DNA of 64,000 nt from Gnetum montanum (GCA_015680685.1 MNCI01029550.1:912367-976366), one strand, 5' to 3'; counted from the first letter of the stretch, positions 10,974-22,581 are shown. The notes: generated by a model not told the origin, from the sequence alone. Numbers and translations are program-made.

Positions 10974-12069
10974 AGTGCTAGAGCAAGTTTACTCCAATAA
11001 TTAAATCATGTTCAACATACTAAATCCAGATACTATGCAAAGACAAAACTTTATGCTAGAAAACAAGAAATAGCTATCTTCTATTAATTTATTAGAATAT
11101 TACAATAGGCTTCACACAACCCGCAAGCATCCAAAGCCTATCACACTCAAATGATATTGTAGAGCACAAGGCTCTATAACCATACAAGGTTGTTCTTAAT
11201 GCAAGACACAACCAATAGAAATCTCTCCCATAATCTCGAATTCAGATTTCAACTTACAAGTGAGATATAAGAAAATAGAACACATAAACCAACCCGCCAC
11301 AAGCTAATATTGGAGCTATAATCACCAATTTCTCTCATCCAATGTGCTCACCTTCTCTTTCTTGCTTAGCTCTCCACTCTCAAGAGCATTTTTTCTCACT
11401 CCTCCTCCTTCAACAATGATGAATACATCAATATTTATGTCAAACAAAAAGATAAGAACCCCATAGGCCTTTCCTTAACTCATCCTGGGGGTTTCTAAAT
11501 GTTTTCCAAGTCTTCTCATCTTCTTCTTGCTTGTTTCCATCTTTTTTTCATCATGTTCTAGCTATTTCCCAAATTGGAATGGGTGTTTTTGAAAATTTCT
11601 TCATCTGTTTGGGTCATCTTTGGCTTTGTTAGGACATCCTCTATGAAAATCTAGCTCTTGGTTGGAATGTTTGATGTTTTATTGGGACATCCCATCTTGT
11701 CCTAAGATGTCCCAAATTTTGGTGGAATGTCTCGCTCAAGATTCCATTTGCGAAATTAGAACATTTTAGCTGGGACATCCCTATTTTTGATGGGATGTTC
11801 CACCTGCAAGGGCCAACCACAAAAATGCTTGTTTTGATATCTAAAACCTCTAGATGCCTCCAAGTAAGTCCCCATAGACCCTGGAATTTCCTAGACTCAT
11901 CAAAATGAGTCCAAAACACCCTGAAACATCTAGGAATCATCATCAACAAAGATCAACACAAGAAGACATACAAAAATAGAACACACTCATCCAAGTCTTC
12001 TTCAAGTCCAAAACTTGCAAAAACAACTTGTAGAACAAGCACAAGGGAATTAGAAGGGGTGTTACTACA
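10974..12069 (-). repeat. 5' LTR of element G
   Basis: On the minus strand the LTR opens TGTAGTAACACCCCTTC at 12069 and closes ...GCTCTAGCACTA next to the primer-binding site. A start of the form TGTARTAACACCCC is common among plant gypsy LTRs. U3 contains repeated copies of a GGGACATCCC / GATGTCCC motif between about 11630 and 11810. Its partner LTR would lie beyond element F's insertion, outside the window. Confidence 0.65.
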
Positions 12070-12299
12070 CTAGGCTTAGTTATAGCTATAAGCATGGGAT
12101 TAGATATAGTCATTAGGTTTTCTCATAGAAGATACTCATTAAACTAGTGTTGGGCACAACTCATGATAGAAAAAGATTTAAAAATATATTTTAGAAATTA
12201 TAAATTCATTTTAATTTAGTTTTAACCTTAAAAACACCCTACCAAACAATGACAAGATTATAAACTAGACAACTTTTCCTTGATAATAAGCTTTTTCTT
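12070..12299. other. Unassigned AT-rich sequence between G and the LINE
   Basis: About 230 bases with no coding frame or repeat that I recognise. It may be the flank of G or the 5' untranslated region of the LINE that follows. I found no target-site duplication linking it to the LINE's 3' end. Confidence 0.4.
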
Positions 12300-13332
12300 T
12301 CACCTCCAATTGATTTCCTTTTACCTGATGATATTTTTGAAGTAGTTTCTAAAGATTTTGCTACTCGCTTTATTTTTTTTCAAATTTTGGGATTCTTACC
12401 AAGGTCCCCAAGCATAAAGATTCAAGTTCAAAACCTCCTTCAGCCCCAGGGCATTCAGGTTTCTCATGCTCGATACTACGCTCAAAATTTTATTTTGGTA
12501 GAACTATTCGATGCCTCTCAAGTTGAGAAGGTTCTCTCTTTAAAAAATTTTCCAACAAGGAATGCAAATTTAATAGCACGTGCTTGAAAATTTGACTTTA
12601 ATGTCAACGATCTTGGTTTTAATATAATTCCCTGTTATGTGGAATTGTCCAATCTTCCACTTATTTTCTCATCTGTGGAGAGGGACATTGTGAGCACCCT
12701 GGGTCCTATTATTTCTGAGCATTGTATGGTGATTAATGGAACTCAAATTCACCGTTATTGTATGGAATTGGACATCACTCTTCGGAAGACCTCATTAACC
12801 CTTGCTGTTGGGGGAAAACTCTTCACCCAAAAAGTGGACTATTTTTACCTTCCAAACTTGTGTAGTTATTTTCATAGGGCTAAGCATCATATATCGAAGT
12901 ACCCCATCCTAGCCAGAAAAAAAAACCTATAGCATCTCAGAAAACACATTCCTTAGTCACACCATTACACCCATCCTCAGTATCCTTTAAATTTGACTCT
13001 CCTTCTCCAACAGCTCCACAATCCTCCTCTCAGTCTCACCCCTCCAAGCCACAAAAACAACAATAAGGTACTCACACCTCCACCCATGTCATCTCCTATA
13101 AGGCAGTCATAGACTCAATCTTGGTGGATGAGTTCGTGGCGAATAGTGGAAGGAAACGAGTTAAAGCTTCCTTCAGTTCTACTCCTCCCTCAAGATCCTC
13201 TTCACTGAAAACTTCCATGGCTCCTATCTTCACCAACAACTCCTTTGCCCTCCTATCAGGAACAATGGAAGTTGATACTTTGACTTTCGAACCTTCCATT
13301 GACCTCTCACCCAAACTGCCCCTTGTTTCTCC
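12300..13332 (+). pseudogene. L1 LINE ORF1 (DUF4283-like)
   Basis: The reading frame enters near 12300 and is clearest at 12387-12932, with a stop at 12585-12587. It includes IKIQVQNLLQPQGIQ, HARYYAQNFILVELFDASQVEKVL and a later segment ending in YFYLPNLCSYF. This is the fold order of plant LINE ORF1, an RRM/DUF4283-like nucleic-acid-binding domain. A Pro/Ser-rich C-terminal stretch follows (12930-13330). It ends with a TGA at 13334-13336 that overlaps the ORF2 start. Several stops interrupt the Pro-rich part. Identification of the domain is from pattern memory. Confidence 0.7.
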
Positions 13333-14390
13333 ATGAACCTCCTTTCATGGAACGTTCGAGGCCTTACTATTAGGCTTCGACGGAAGCGAGGAGAAAAATT
13401 TATTTCTAGTCTTAATATAGCCTTTTATTTTGTTCTCCTTCAAGAAATTAAGGTTTCAGCCGACCTTTTATCCTTTTCTGCCCATTGGTTTCTCCCTCAC
13501 TCTTCAATCCTAGCAACATCCCATGCGAGTGGAAAAGGAGGCGCGACCATTCTCCTTTCGCTCTACTAGAAATCTAAAATCCTTCAAAGTGGTTTTGATT
13601 CTGGGCATAGAGTTTCTTGGGCCACCTTCTCTTCCTCGCATGGCCCATTTGGTATTTTCTCGATTTATGCCTTGAAAAACTTCGCAAAACGAGCTCTCCT
13701 TTGACAAGAACTTGCAAATTCTCTTCCCCCAATGCCTTGGATCATTGGAGGAGATTTTAATATGGTTGAATTCCCTCAAGATAAGCTTGGAGGGGTGTTG
13801 TTTCAACTGCCCAATCTTGAGTATCAAAGTTGGTCCACCTTCAAGAAAAGGTTTTACCTTTTTGATGGAGCAAACACCTCCGCAGGCATTTCCCTCCAGA
13901 GACTTACCTAGAGCAATCTCCATCTTGGGCAGGCTCGTATCTGTAGTAGGTTAGATAGGTTCTATTTCTCCACCCTTTCCTTTTGGGCCCTCTCCACTAC
14001 TACGGTTCATCACCATGCCACCTTATTAGACCATCTTCCTATCTCCATCTCCATCAAGATTCATGACAACCCTCATCGACGAAAATTCCATCTTTTCTGA
14101 CTACACAACAATTGTTTTTCCTCTCATGTAGCCCAACTTCTTCTATCCAACCTTTGGAATGCTGAACCTAGGCCCCTAACTCAGGTGGGTTGGATTAACT
14201 AGTGGCATCGGGCTTCATGTCGAGTACGAAACTTTGCTCGTTCGTATGGTAAGGTAGTAGCTACTCAGGCCAGACAAGAATACAACAAAATTCACCTCAC
14301 TATTGAACATCTCACTAATAGACTAGATCAAGATCCCTTCAATACTCTGGTTCATGAGGAGCTAGCTAGAGCAAGATTAGCTTTCAACAT
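13333..14390 (+). pseudogene. L1 LINE ORF2: apurinic endonuclease domain
   Basis: ORF2 opens MNLLSWNVRGLT, the N-terminal motif of plant L1 endonucleases (S-W-N-V-R-G-L), and continues with FVLLQEIKVS (the Q-E metal-binding motif). Joining across stops gives SIYALKN, then PWIIGGDFNMVEFPQDK (G-G-D-F-N) and SRLDRFYFS, and later LLDHLPISI. All are in the expected order for an EEP-fold endonuclease. Stops occur near 13567, 13700, 13907, 14098 and 14200. A frameshift near 14390 moves the frame before the RT part. Confidence 0.88.
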
Positions 14391-14396
14391 TGGGAT

Positions 14397-15870
14397 GTGT
14401 ACCAAGCACAAAGTGCCCTAACTAAAAGTCGGCTCACTTGGTTAAATATTCAAGATGAACACTGTAAAGAATTTTTCAAGTATCTAAATTTTGCTTCCCC
14501 TTCGCACTCTATAGACAAAATCTCTAGCGATGATACCACAATTACTGACCACAACAGTATCCTCTCTTTTCTGAAGAATCACTATGAAACCCTCTTTACA
14601 ACAACCCCAATGGACATCTCTTCATTCAAGGCTGCCACCCCCAATTATCCTCACCTTATCAACTCCACTATGCTACAAAGTCTTGACGCTGATATCACTC
14701 TGGTGGAGCTACAGGTGCCATGTTCTAAGTTAAGTCAAGGAAAGGCTCTTGGTTATGATGGTTTCCCCATAGAATTTTTTCAAAATCATTGGGATTTGGT
14801 GGGAAATGATCTTCTATAGGTCATTAATGAGGCTATTTCAACTGGTTCCCTTGGGCCCAATCTAAATCAAGGGGTAATTTGTCTCCTCCCCAAGTCTGGG
14901 GATCTTGCCGATATCTCCAATTGGCATCCCATAACTCTCCTTAATGTAGTGTATAAAATTTAGGCTAAGTGCCTTGCCTTACGATTGAAAAAAATTCTTG
15001 GCCAGATCATATCTCCCCAACAAATAGGATTTGTTCCTGGTAGATATATTTTAGACAATGTGGTTACAGCGTGGGAAGGCCTCAAGTGGGCCGAGGATGA
15101 TGGACAAGATATTCTTCTAGTGAAACTTGATTATGCCAAGGCTTATGACAACATAAAATGGGATTTTATCTTGCAAACCATGACCAAACTTGGTTTTGGT
15201 ACTAAGTTCTTGCATATGGTGAAATGCTTATTCTCAGATGCTACTGCAAGAATAGCCACTACATTTGACATTACCTCTCCCTTTCCAATACATAGGTCAG
15301 TGCGACAAGGCTGTCCCCTTGCCCCCTATCTCTTTATCATCACCATAGACTTTCTTCGTCATCAGATTAACATGGACATTCAAACGAAAGTTCTCATTGG
15401 GGTTTGCCTATCTTCCTCTCAACAACAACTCCTCAATATGCACTTCGCCGATGACTCTTTCTTTCTAGTTCAAAACACAGCTTCCAATTTGCACCGCCTC
15501 TTATCAAGGGTGGAGCAATATTGTACACTATCAGGTTCCATTATAAATTGAAATAAATCCTTTGTTTATAGCTTTTTGAGAAATTACAACCATGTGACCA
15601 GCTATAACTGGAAGTAGCTCCAAGATCAAGACATCGGTAAGATTCTGGGGATCCCTTTCCATTTTAGAGGTTCAACATCTATTCTCTGGGAGTAGGTTAT
15701 TCTTCAGATTCAAAAGAAACTTGATAAATGGAAGACTAAACTCCTCACACTTGCAGGTAAATACTTGGTTTGTAAGTCCATATGTGTGTCCATCCATGTG
15801 TATTACTCTTCGTGTTGGGCCCCCTCCCAAGCTGCCTACTTGAAGCTTGAATGACTATTTCGTGACTTTA
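14397..15870 (+). pseudogene. L1 LINE ORF2: reverse transcriptase
   Basis: After the frameshift the frame runs with few stops. It shows GKALGYDGFPIEFF, GVICLLPKSGD and NWHPITLLNVVYKI. The main block at 14985-15551 has IGFVPGRYILDN, VKLDYAKAYDNIKW, RSVRQGCPLAPYLF and the catalytic box HFADDSFFL. F-A-D-D is the normal plant L1 form. The thumb continues as LGIPFHFRG and LAGKYLVCKSICVSI. Stops lie at about 14817, 14960, 15549, 15617, 15693 and 15850. Domain order and spacing are complete, so this is a full-length but inactivated RT. Confidence 0.92.
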
Positions 15871-17170
15871 TGTGGTCCTCCAAAGACTCTCAGAAAGGAT
15901 TTCATCGAGTCACTTGGAATATTGTTACTCTCCCCAAGAATAAAGGTGGCTTAGGTCTTTTGAATTCCTATGATCAGGGAATTACCCTAGTTGCTAAGTG
16001 GTTGAATTCCTATGATCAGGGAATTACCCTAGTTGCTAAGTGGTTGGTTCAACATTTAGATGCCTCAGACATCATTGGGACCCTCCTCCAATTACAGCTT
16101 CATCAAGCATGTCCTAAAAACAAGCCCTTCTGGAAAGGCATCCATTTTGTCAATTGGATATTTTCCCCTCTCACTATCATTCTTCTAGGTTCTCATGTTT
16201 TCAAAAGCATCTGGAGGACCTGGCAAATTCTGCACAGTTACATTGACTAGACTAACGTTAAGATCAACCCTACTCTCCTCTCTAGATTGTGTTCGTGGTG
16301 GTTACCTCTATCACCCGCTCCCCTTGCCATCACAAAGGCTAAGGTGGCTACCTCGTGGTTCGGAAAGGTGTCATATCCTTGAATTATCTTAGGATGGCTA
16401 GTCATTAGATTTCGGGGGTTGAGTTTAGCAATTTGTATGGGGAGTTGGCTGTAATGAACCATTGCCTAGTCCAGATCTACTCCTTTCTCCACGGTCATTG
16501 GCACATTGATGTTACAGTGCAAAGCCCTTTTCAAGGCCTCCAATGGCTTAATGGGATTAAACTCTTACCCTATTGGCCATCTATCCCCTTTCATCTTATG
16601 CACGAACCATCTGAGGTCATTCAACACTGTAATAAGCATTGGCACAAACATGAGTCAGTTTCATTCTGGATCCCTCTCTTCCAAAATATTTGGAATCTTC
16701 TGACCCTCCCCAAAATTAAGCAATTCCTCTGGTGTCTCCTCCACCATGGTCTACCTATTGGTAAACTGTTAGAATATCTAGGAATTCCCAATCCCAATTG
16801 CCCTCTCTGTGGTGGACAAGATGACTTTGTCCATGTGTTTTGGCATTGTCCCTTTGCTCAACATGTGTGGAAGTGGGCTTCCATAGTTTTTCCTTCATAC
16901 CAGCTATCTCAAGAGGATGTCATATTCGGCTTTTTAAACATTACTTCTGCTAATCTCAAGTTTCTATGGAAAGTTATTAGGCCTACTATTTTATATTATA
17001 TTTGGAAGCGAAGATGCAATGTTATATTTCAAAGGACAAATTATTCTAATAAATGTTTGCTCACCAGGTTGGAGAAGTTGCAGATCTTTCGCCTCATTCA
17101 TTTCCAACTCACATCTCAAGCATCCAAGTTCAATTTGGATAGACATCAGTTGGTTCATCTCATGTAGCTT
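15870..17170 (+). pseudogene. L1 LINE ORF2: C-terminal part with zf-RVT
   Basis: The segment 15870-16250 continues ORF2 (FHRVTWNIVTLPKNKGGLGL, the conserved post-thumb motif). A frame change and stops follow around 16248-16430. From 16433 to 17167 one open frame carries the zf-RVT domain: SFWIPLFQNIWNLLTLPKIK, FLWCLLHHGLP and CPLCGGQDDFVHVFWHCPFA (C-x2-C...H...C), then WKRRCNVIF. This is the standard end of plant L1 ORF2. Confidence 0.88.
15960..16043 (+). repeat. In-frame 42-bp tandem duplication inside LINE ORF2
   Basis: Two perfect copies of a 42-base unit lie head to tail (15960-16001 and 16002-16043), each encoding LNSYDQGITLVAKW. The length is a multiple of three, so the frame is kept. 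The copies show no differences, which points to a recent slippage event or an assembly or sequencing artefact. Confidence 0.95.
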
Positions 17171-17520
17171 TGGGAATGACATGTGCATTCCAGTAACACT
17201 CATCATCAGTAATCTCAGCAAGGAAGCTTTTCGTTTCTATTGTGAGGAGTCACCATTGGAACTCTCTCTATTCTTAATTGAGAGTTTTTCTTTCTTTCTT
17301 TCTTTTCTTTCCTTATCTAATTCTATGTCCTTCTATCTTGTAATGAGTCAGCATGGGTGGACGTTTGGTGGTGCCCCAATTCGGGTTTCCTCCCTTAATA
17401 CTTGTTTATTTATAAGGCTAGTCTGAGTTTCATGCATAGTGCTCTTAGCTTCCCCTTTCACCTTAACCCTATGACTTGTTCAAGTTACTGTAACTAATAC
17501 ACTGTTAATATTAATAGGCC
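17171..17520 (+). other. Probable 3' UTR of the LINE
   Basis: Sequence after the ORF2 stop is T-rich and contains a TTTC microsatellite (about 17286-17312). No poly-A tail or clear target-site duplication was found, so the 3' end near 17500 is approximate. Confidence 0.45.
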
Positions 17521-18480
17521 AATATGTGCCTGTTTATGGATACCTACTGTTTTGCCCATTAAGTTTTTCTTAACATCAATTTGATTTTAGCAAGTAGCAT
17601 TTTATTTTTCCTTTTCTGCATATTTATGTATTTATATAACTAATGCTTTTCTAACTTGACCTTGATTAGTGGAGTGTTATAAAAATTCAATTAAGTTATC
17701 TATGGTACCTAGTAACTTTATTGATAAACTTTATTATTAATTCTAGGTTATAGCTAAAAATTTAATTGAATTATTTTCAATAGTGTTAAAAGATAATAAG
17801 TCTTTGTCACTTATTCCAGGTATATTTGCTTAATCGAATACATGGAAGGTTGTAGCCAACTTCTACCTTAATTTACGTCATAGACCACAAATTGTAGTGG
17901 GCAACAAATAGAACATTTTAAATTTGAATGAATATCATTTATGGCGTGTACCATGGGTGAGTGAATATCATTTATGGCATGTACCATGTGCTGATTACAT
18001 TTACACGTTCTCTTTTTCCCTTACTTTTGACTTCAAATATGTGCTACAAATGGGAGGAAATTGTAAAACCGAGTCATAAGTCTTTTTACCTATGTTTTAT
18101 ATTGGTTGGGAATACGAGAATGTGGCAGCGTGTCCCAAACAAGTTTGGAAATGAGGGCTATTTTATGGTAGCAAAGCTAGATGCATGTGAAACATGATTA
18201 AAGAAATCAATTAACAATATAAAAAAAATCATTCTCTAAACTCAATTAAGATTTTTTAAGAAATCTATAAATACTATAATGTTAAAACTAGAATTTAATG
18301 AAATCATATTTACAATGATATTAGTTTAGAAATAAAAAACATGTTAGTAGAATGTTGAATTTAATATTTATAAAAGTTTTATGATTGTTATTTGTTTCTG
18401 TTCTGCACCTTTATGTATTATCTAAACATTAACAAAATTTTTAAAATTTATAAATAATCAAAGTGCAAGTAAAATTTCCA
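17521..18480. other. AT-rich intergenic sequence, nothing recognised
   Basis: No coding or mobile-element signature is evident. A short tandem duplication with a 33-base period lies at 17929-17988 (the phrase TGAATATCATTTATGG is repeated). The local composition is strongly A/T. Confidence 0.5.
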
Positions 18481-19720
18481 TAAAGAACGCGTTTAAGTAT
18501 CCAGAACACAAATTTCTTGCTGCGTTATGCCTCTACCATGCGTTGCGGCAGCAGCAGTAGTAATGGAAGAGACAGCGCAAGCCATAAAAAACTGCGGACG
18601 GTTATTGTGAAGGAAGAAAACCCAAACCATGGGTATGGCTCCATGCAAACAATGTGCTGGGAAACCAGGAAAAAGGGGGCAGAGCCGTGCTTATTATTGA
18701 AGCAGGATGGTCCACAACTGTTGTGATATATGGTATGCTCTGGTCCACCTGTAGCCAGCGGCCAAAAACAACACCGCCCTCCCTGAATGACTGTTGTACG
18801 CCATGATGCATGCATCGCATAATAATGGTGCCAATTCAAATGAATGTACGAAGCCATCCATATTCATTCATTCATTCTCTCCTTTTTCTTTCCCTTTCCT
18901 TACCACTTGCACATTCATCGCAGTGACCACATGCGGACAACCTTATTAATTGCTCTCCTCTGTGCATACATGTATAGAGGAGCAGCAGCAACTAGTTTGG
19001 CATCAACTCTGATCTTGTTACTACATACACGGACGCCACACTACACTGGTGTTCGCAGTGAGTGATTTGTTGTGTTAGTTTTTGGCTTAGTATTTTTTGT
19101 TTTGTATTATTGTTTTGGCTGCTGTGTGATTTGGGGGGCATGAGTATGTCCATTATGTGGGTTGCAGATGATACACAGGCGCTATCGCTGCTTTTGATGA
19201 CGACGGCAGCGCTGCATCTGGTGCTGGCCATGGCCGAGAAAATCAGGTGGCGCTCTGTGCCAGACTCCTTCAGTCCTTTGCCTACACCTCATCCCCCTCT
19301 CGCTCCTGCTGCTCCTAAATTTTGGTTGCGTTTGTGGATCTGATTATACTTCTGAAACAGATCTCTGGGCTGAACTCAAACAGAAACGGATGATGTGCGC
19401 TTTCCGTTTTAAGCTGGACGTACGTGGAGAATGGCATCAGATCCTGCTGCAGCGTCCACTGAGGATTATAATTCATGTCGCCAAAACTCCTGATTATTAT
19501 TATTGTAATGAACTGCGTTTGATTCCCATTTCCCACTGCTCAATTTCCCGGTTCCCACCATCTCCCCATTTGCCTGGGAATCTCGGCCATTCTCAGATAA
19601 GATTACTTTGGCTGCTTTTGCGTTAGTTGAAATAATGCCTTTTAACCACAAGTGTGTGCTGGTATATGTTCATCAATTACTAATGATATCCTGGTGAATT
19701 ATTTGTGATCTCTTTTTTGG
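18481..19720. other. GC-richer, low-copy-looking block of unknown function
   Basis: Composition changes sharply here, with CAG/GCA-rich stretches, GGCC words and CCACC runs that do not resemble the neighbouring elements. Several short overlapping frames exist on both strands. One at 19062-19343 (93 codons) begins with a hydrophobic segment and ends Pro-rich, with a possible splice acceptor GTTGCAG|ATG at about 19168. None has a recognisable domain. I see no LTR, TIR or RT remnant. It could be host promoter/UTR sequence or an old gene fragment, and no product is claimed. Confidence 0.35.
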
Positions 19721-19867
19721 AAATCCTTGTTTATGACTGCTATTCCACAAGTTACATGTTCGAATGCATGGCCTAATAGTGCTAAGCCTGGTTCCCTCTC
19801 CATAACCTTAAAATCCTTTACTTCTAGAGAGAAACCCCATGAAAGTCACAAGCACAACTTTCAATAT
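19721..19867. other. Unassigned sequence before integrase remnant
   Basis: No feature recognised. The join to the integrase-like sequence at about 19868 marks the truncated left edge of element J. Confidence 0.4.
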
Positions 19868-20345
19868 AGAAGGATTGGAACACAAAACTTAACAATACCC
19901 ATTGGGGCTATCGCTTAACTTTCCATATGAGCTCGTGTACAGGAAATTGCCAACACTTCAAATTTAAGTTGAGCTTTGTACACTATCAATAGCTTGTAAC
20001 CTTGACCTTGACCTAAGTCTAGCACAAAAAAAAAAAGTATTAATGAACCTTAACTTGCTAGAGGAGAATTGATTGGTAGCCCTATCATCTAACGAGTTGC
20101 ACAAGGAATTCAACAACAAACACCATGACCTTAGAATAAGAAAAATAAAATTTTAACTAGGAGATATGGTTATCTACTAGAACCCCACACACATACCACA
20201 AGAAACCAAGCTCCAAACATTGTGGGAGGGATCTTATGTTATCTACAAAGCATTTTCTTCTACGGCCATGTTAATATACAAACCTGAAAGCCCAAACAAG
20301 AAAATGCTAATCAACAAACAACAAATCAAACCTTTCCATGAGCCT
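19868..20345 (+). pseudogene. pol: Element J: integrase C-terminal remnant (copy 1)
   Basis: The frames match the integrase end of element F: KLNNTHWGYRLT, YELVYRKLPTL, LDLDLSLAQK, LVALSSNELHKEF, DLRIRKIKF and TLWEGSYVIYKAF, ending KPFHEP. It is truncated on the left inside the core and stops at an N (20346). Homology to F is clear, with several stops. The natural continuation is found in reverse orientation in the next segment (20347-20779). Confidence 0.8.
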
Positions 20346-20780
20346 NTAGTGTAAATAAAAATTGAAAAACTGAGGAGCCACATTGATGGATCAACATGAA
20401 TGGCCATCTCCCCCACGACTAAGTTGGAAGAAAGAGATTCAAAAAATTGAGCACGCTTGTCCATCCATTGAGGTGTTGTGGTCACAGGCTTTCTTAGGCT
20501 CATGGAAAGGTTTGATTTGTTGTTTGTTGATTAGCATTTTCTTGTTTGGGCTTTCAGGTTTGTATATTAACATGGCCGTAGAAGAAAATGCTTTGTAGAT
20601 AACATAAGATCCCTCCCACAATGTTTGGAGCTTGGTTTCTTGTGGTATGTGTGTGGGGTTCTAGTAGATAACCATATCTCCTAGTTAAAATTTTATTTTT
20701 CTTATTCTAAGGTCATGGTGTTTGTTGTTGAATTCCTTGTGCAACTCGTTAGATGATAGGGCTACCAATCAATTCTCCTN
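20346..20780 (-). other. Misoriented contig between two single Ns (assembly artefact)
   Basis: Single Ns at 20346 and 20780 bracket 433 bases. The 284 bases at 20496-20779 are the exact reverse complement of 20062-20345 as far as I can read. The remaining 149 bases (20347-20495), when reversed, continue the integrase end and the G-tract exactly where the left side breaks off. The same order is found uninterrupted at 22380-22550. The simplest reading is a small overlapping contig placed backwards. Confidence 0.9.
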
Positions 20781-22248
20781 CCCAAAAATATAAAAATATA
20801 AAATACATAATAATAATAATAATAATGAGATTTCAAAGCACACCCCTTTGAAAAAATAACCAACTACAAGCACCGGTTATGGAATTAGAAAGATATGTTA
20901 TCCATGCCTAAAGGTCCACTTTAACTAAGGTCCATTTCACTTCTCACTTCTATTTTTTTCTCTTTAAGAATAATGATTGATCTGTATGGATATTTTTGTA
21001 TTTTAAGAGGGTGGGCTGGTTGTAGAGTGTTAATGTGAAGTCACTGAAGGTGGTTGGTTTTAATTTGGACTAAGGATGGATATTATCGAGTCATCTTAAC
21101 AATAAAATCCACAAGGGACTTCATGTGACGATGATATTGAACTCAATTCCATTCTCTACCTCATCCACCTATGCTTTCCATAACTCACCTCACTGCCATT
21201 TTTCATGTTTTGTTCAATGTCTTAGTTTGATGTGTCAAAATTCTTAGGTAGTTTCTTTCAAGATTTGATCCTTAACTTACCATAACCATTTGTCAACTGT
21301 AGGGCCCACAGACTCCTTAGTTTGAGGATATGCAAGGGAATTAAGTGTATAAGCCTACTATAGGGAGAACCCACTTACATTTCCCTTGGTTGGGTTAGTT
21401 AAGTTTCATATCCTTAGACATTTTCATTTTTAAAATCATCTGCATTCCACATTGGTTACATTCAGTAGTGTGCTCCTTTTTAAGTTTCCTTAAAACATTC
21501 TTCATCAAAAGTATTCTTTTTGCTGACTATCTAGCCCTCTTCATGCATTTGATTGCGTTTTTGGCTTCATTGGCTTCCTTTAGACTCTAATTCCATGTCA
21601 AAACTCCATTTTTTTTTCTATTTTTTCAAAGATAGAAAATTTTCTATTTTCATCTTGTTGAAGGAGTTAGCTGCATTGACACAATCCCATCGATGCAAGA
21701 CAAAAATCCTATAAATAGTGCCCAACACTTTGGAATTTCTTGCCATTTGCCTCAAATGCAAGTGGAATTTTTGCAATTTTTAAGAGCCAATAGCCTTCTA
21801 AAGCCCATATCTTGCTAACTGCTTGTCTGATTTTCCCTATTTTTCAGTCCTACAACTAACAAAGGTGAGCTCTACATTGTGGGGGCCTGAAACCTTAGGT
21901 TTCTAACAAATTTTTTTTTGGAATTTTTCTAACTCCCCAAAGGTTTAACTAATGAAATAACATTAAAATCACTAATTAATGAATGTTAAACCTTCCTAAC
22001 AAGCTCTAGTAGCCATATTATTCAAATAATATTAAAATAAAATTAAAATAATCAGTCTCCCATGACCATAACTTAGTCAAGTGTAACTATCCAAAGAGAT
22101 AAGGTACCTAAAAGTTATAAGTTACACATCAAATGCTAATCCTTGGTTATGTTGTCATCAAAGATGGCATCAAAAGGAAAGCATGGACAAGTGGTGGAAC
22201 CATCCCAACTAAGAAACAAGAGGCCTAGAGCTAGAAGGGGCCAATAAT
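20781..22248 (+). other. Element J: spacer with internal promoter and ORFX start
   Basis: This 1.47-kb stretch is homologous to 34050-35520, for example in the CCAAAAATATAAAAATAT opening, the shared sequence around AGAAAGATATGTTA, and the AAATCCTATAAATAG phrase. A TATA box, TATAAATAG, lies at 21710-21718. A G-tract (TGTGGGGGCC) follows about 170 bases later near 21884. An ATG at 22164 (CAAAG|ATGGCATCAAAAGG) matches the ORFX start of element C (MASK...). ORFX is cut off at 22248 by a second integrase tail. No ORFX body remains here. Confidence 0.65.
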
Positions 22249-22581
22249 TAGAACAACCCCAGCTCCAAACATTGTGGGAGGGGTTTTGTGTTATCTACAA
22301 AGCCTTTTCTTCTGGGGCCATGTTAATATACAAACCTAAAAGCCCAAACAAGAGACTGCTAGTCAACAAACAAAAAATCAAACCTTTCCATGAGCCTAAG
22401 AAAGCCTGTGATTGCAACACCTCAATAGATGGATAGGCGTGCTCAATTTTTCAAATCTCCTCCTTTCAAGTTAGTTGTGGGAGAAATGACCATTCATGTT
22501 GATTCATCAATGTGGCTCCTTAGTTTTTCGATTTTTATTTACACTTTTTTCTTTAATATTTTACAATTTATTCTATATTTG
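22249..22581 (+). pseudogene. pol: Element I: integrase C-terminal tail (copy 2) and start of spacer
   Basis: The tail repeats 20206-20345 and its misplaced continuation with scattered differences (LWEGFCVIYKAF, KPFHEPKKACDCNTS). A G-tract (TGTGGGAGAAATGA) lies at 22476-22489 after the stop. The spacer is interrupted at 22581 by element D and resumes at 33564/33569. Before D inserted, the two integrase-tail/spacer units were adjacent in tandem. Confidence 0.78.
22577..22581 (+). repeat. Target-site duplication of element D, left copy (ATTTG)
   Basis: ATTTG precedes the 5' LTR and is repeated right after the 3' LTR at 33564-33568. A 5-bp duplication is normal for Ty3/gypsy integration. Confidence 0.85.

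Noticed and set aside
11641-11949. 102-codon minus-strand frame
   Set aside because: It lies inside the U3 of G's LTR, and the repeated GGGACATCCC motif explains its composition; no domain.
18525-18857. 110-codon minus-strand frame and overlapping frames on both strands
   Set aside because: Overlapping frames in GC-rich sequence with no recognisable domain or start context; not enough to call a gene.
20243-20503. Open frame crossing the N at 20346
   Set aside because: It joins two sequences that are adjacent only because of the misoriented contig.
20062-20779. A near-perfect 284-bp inverted repeat that could be a hairpin or foldback element
   Set aside because: Single Ns lie at both ends of the inner segment, and the reversed segment restores the expected element order, so it is treated as an assembly error.
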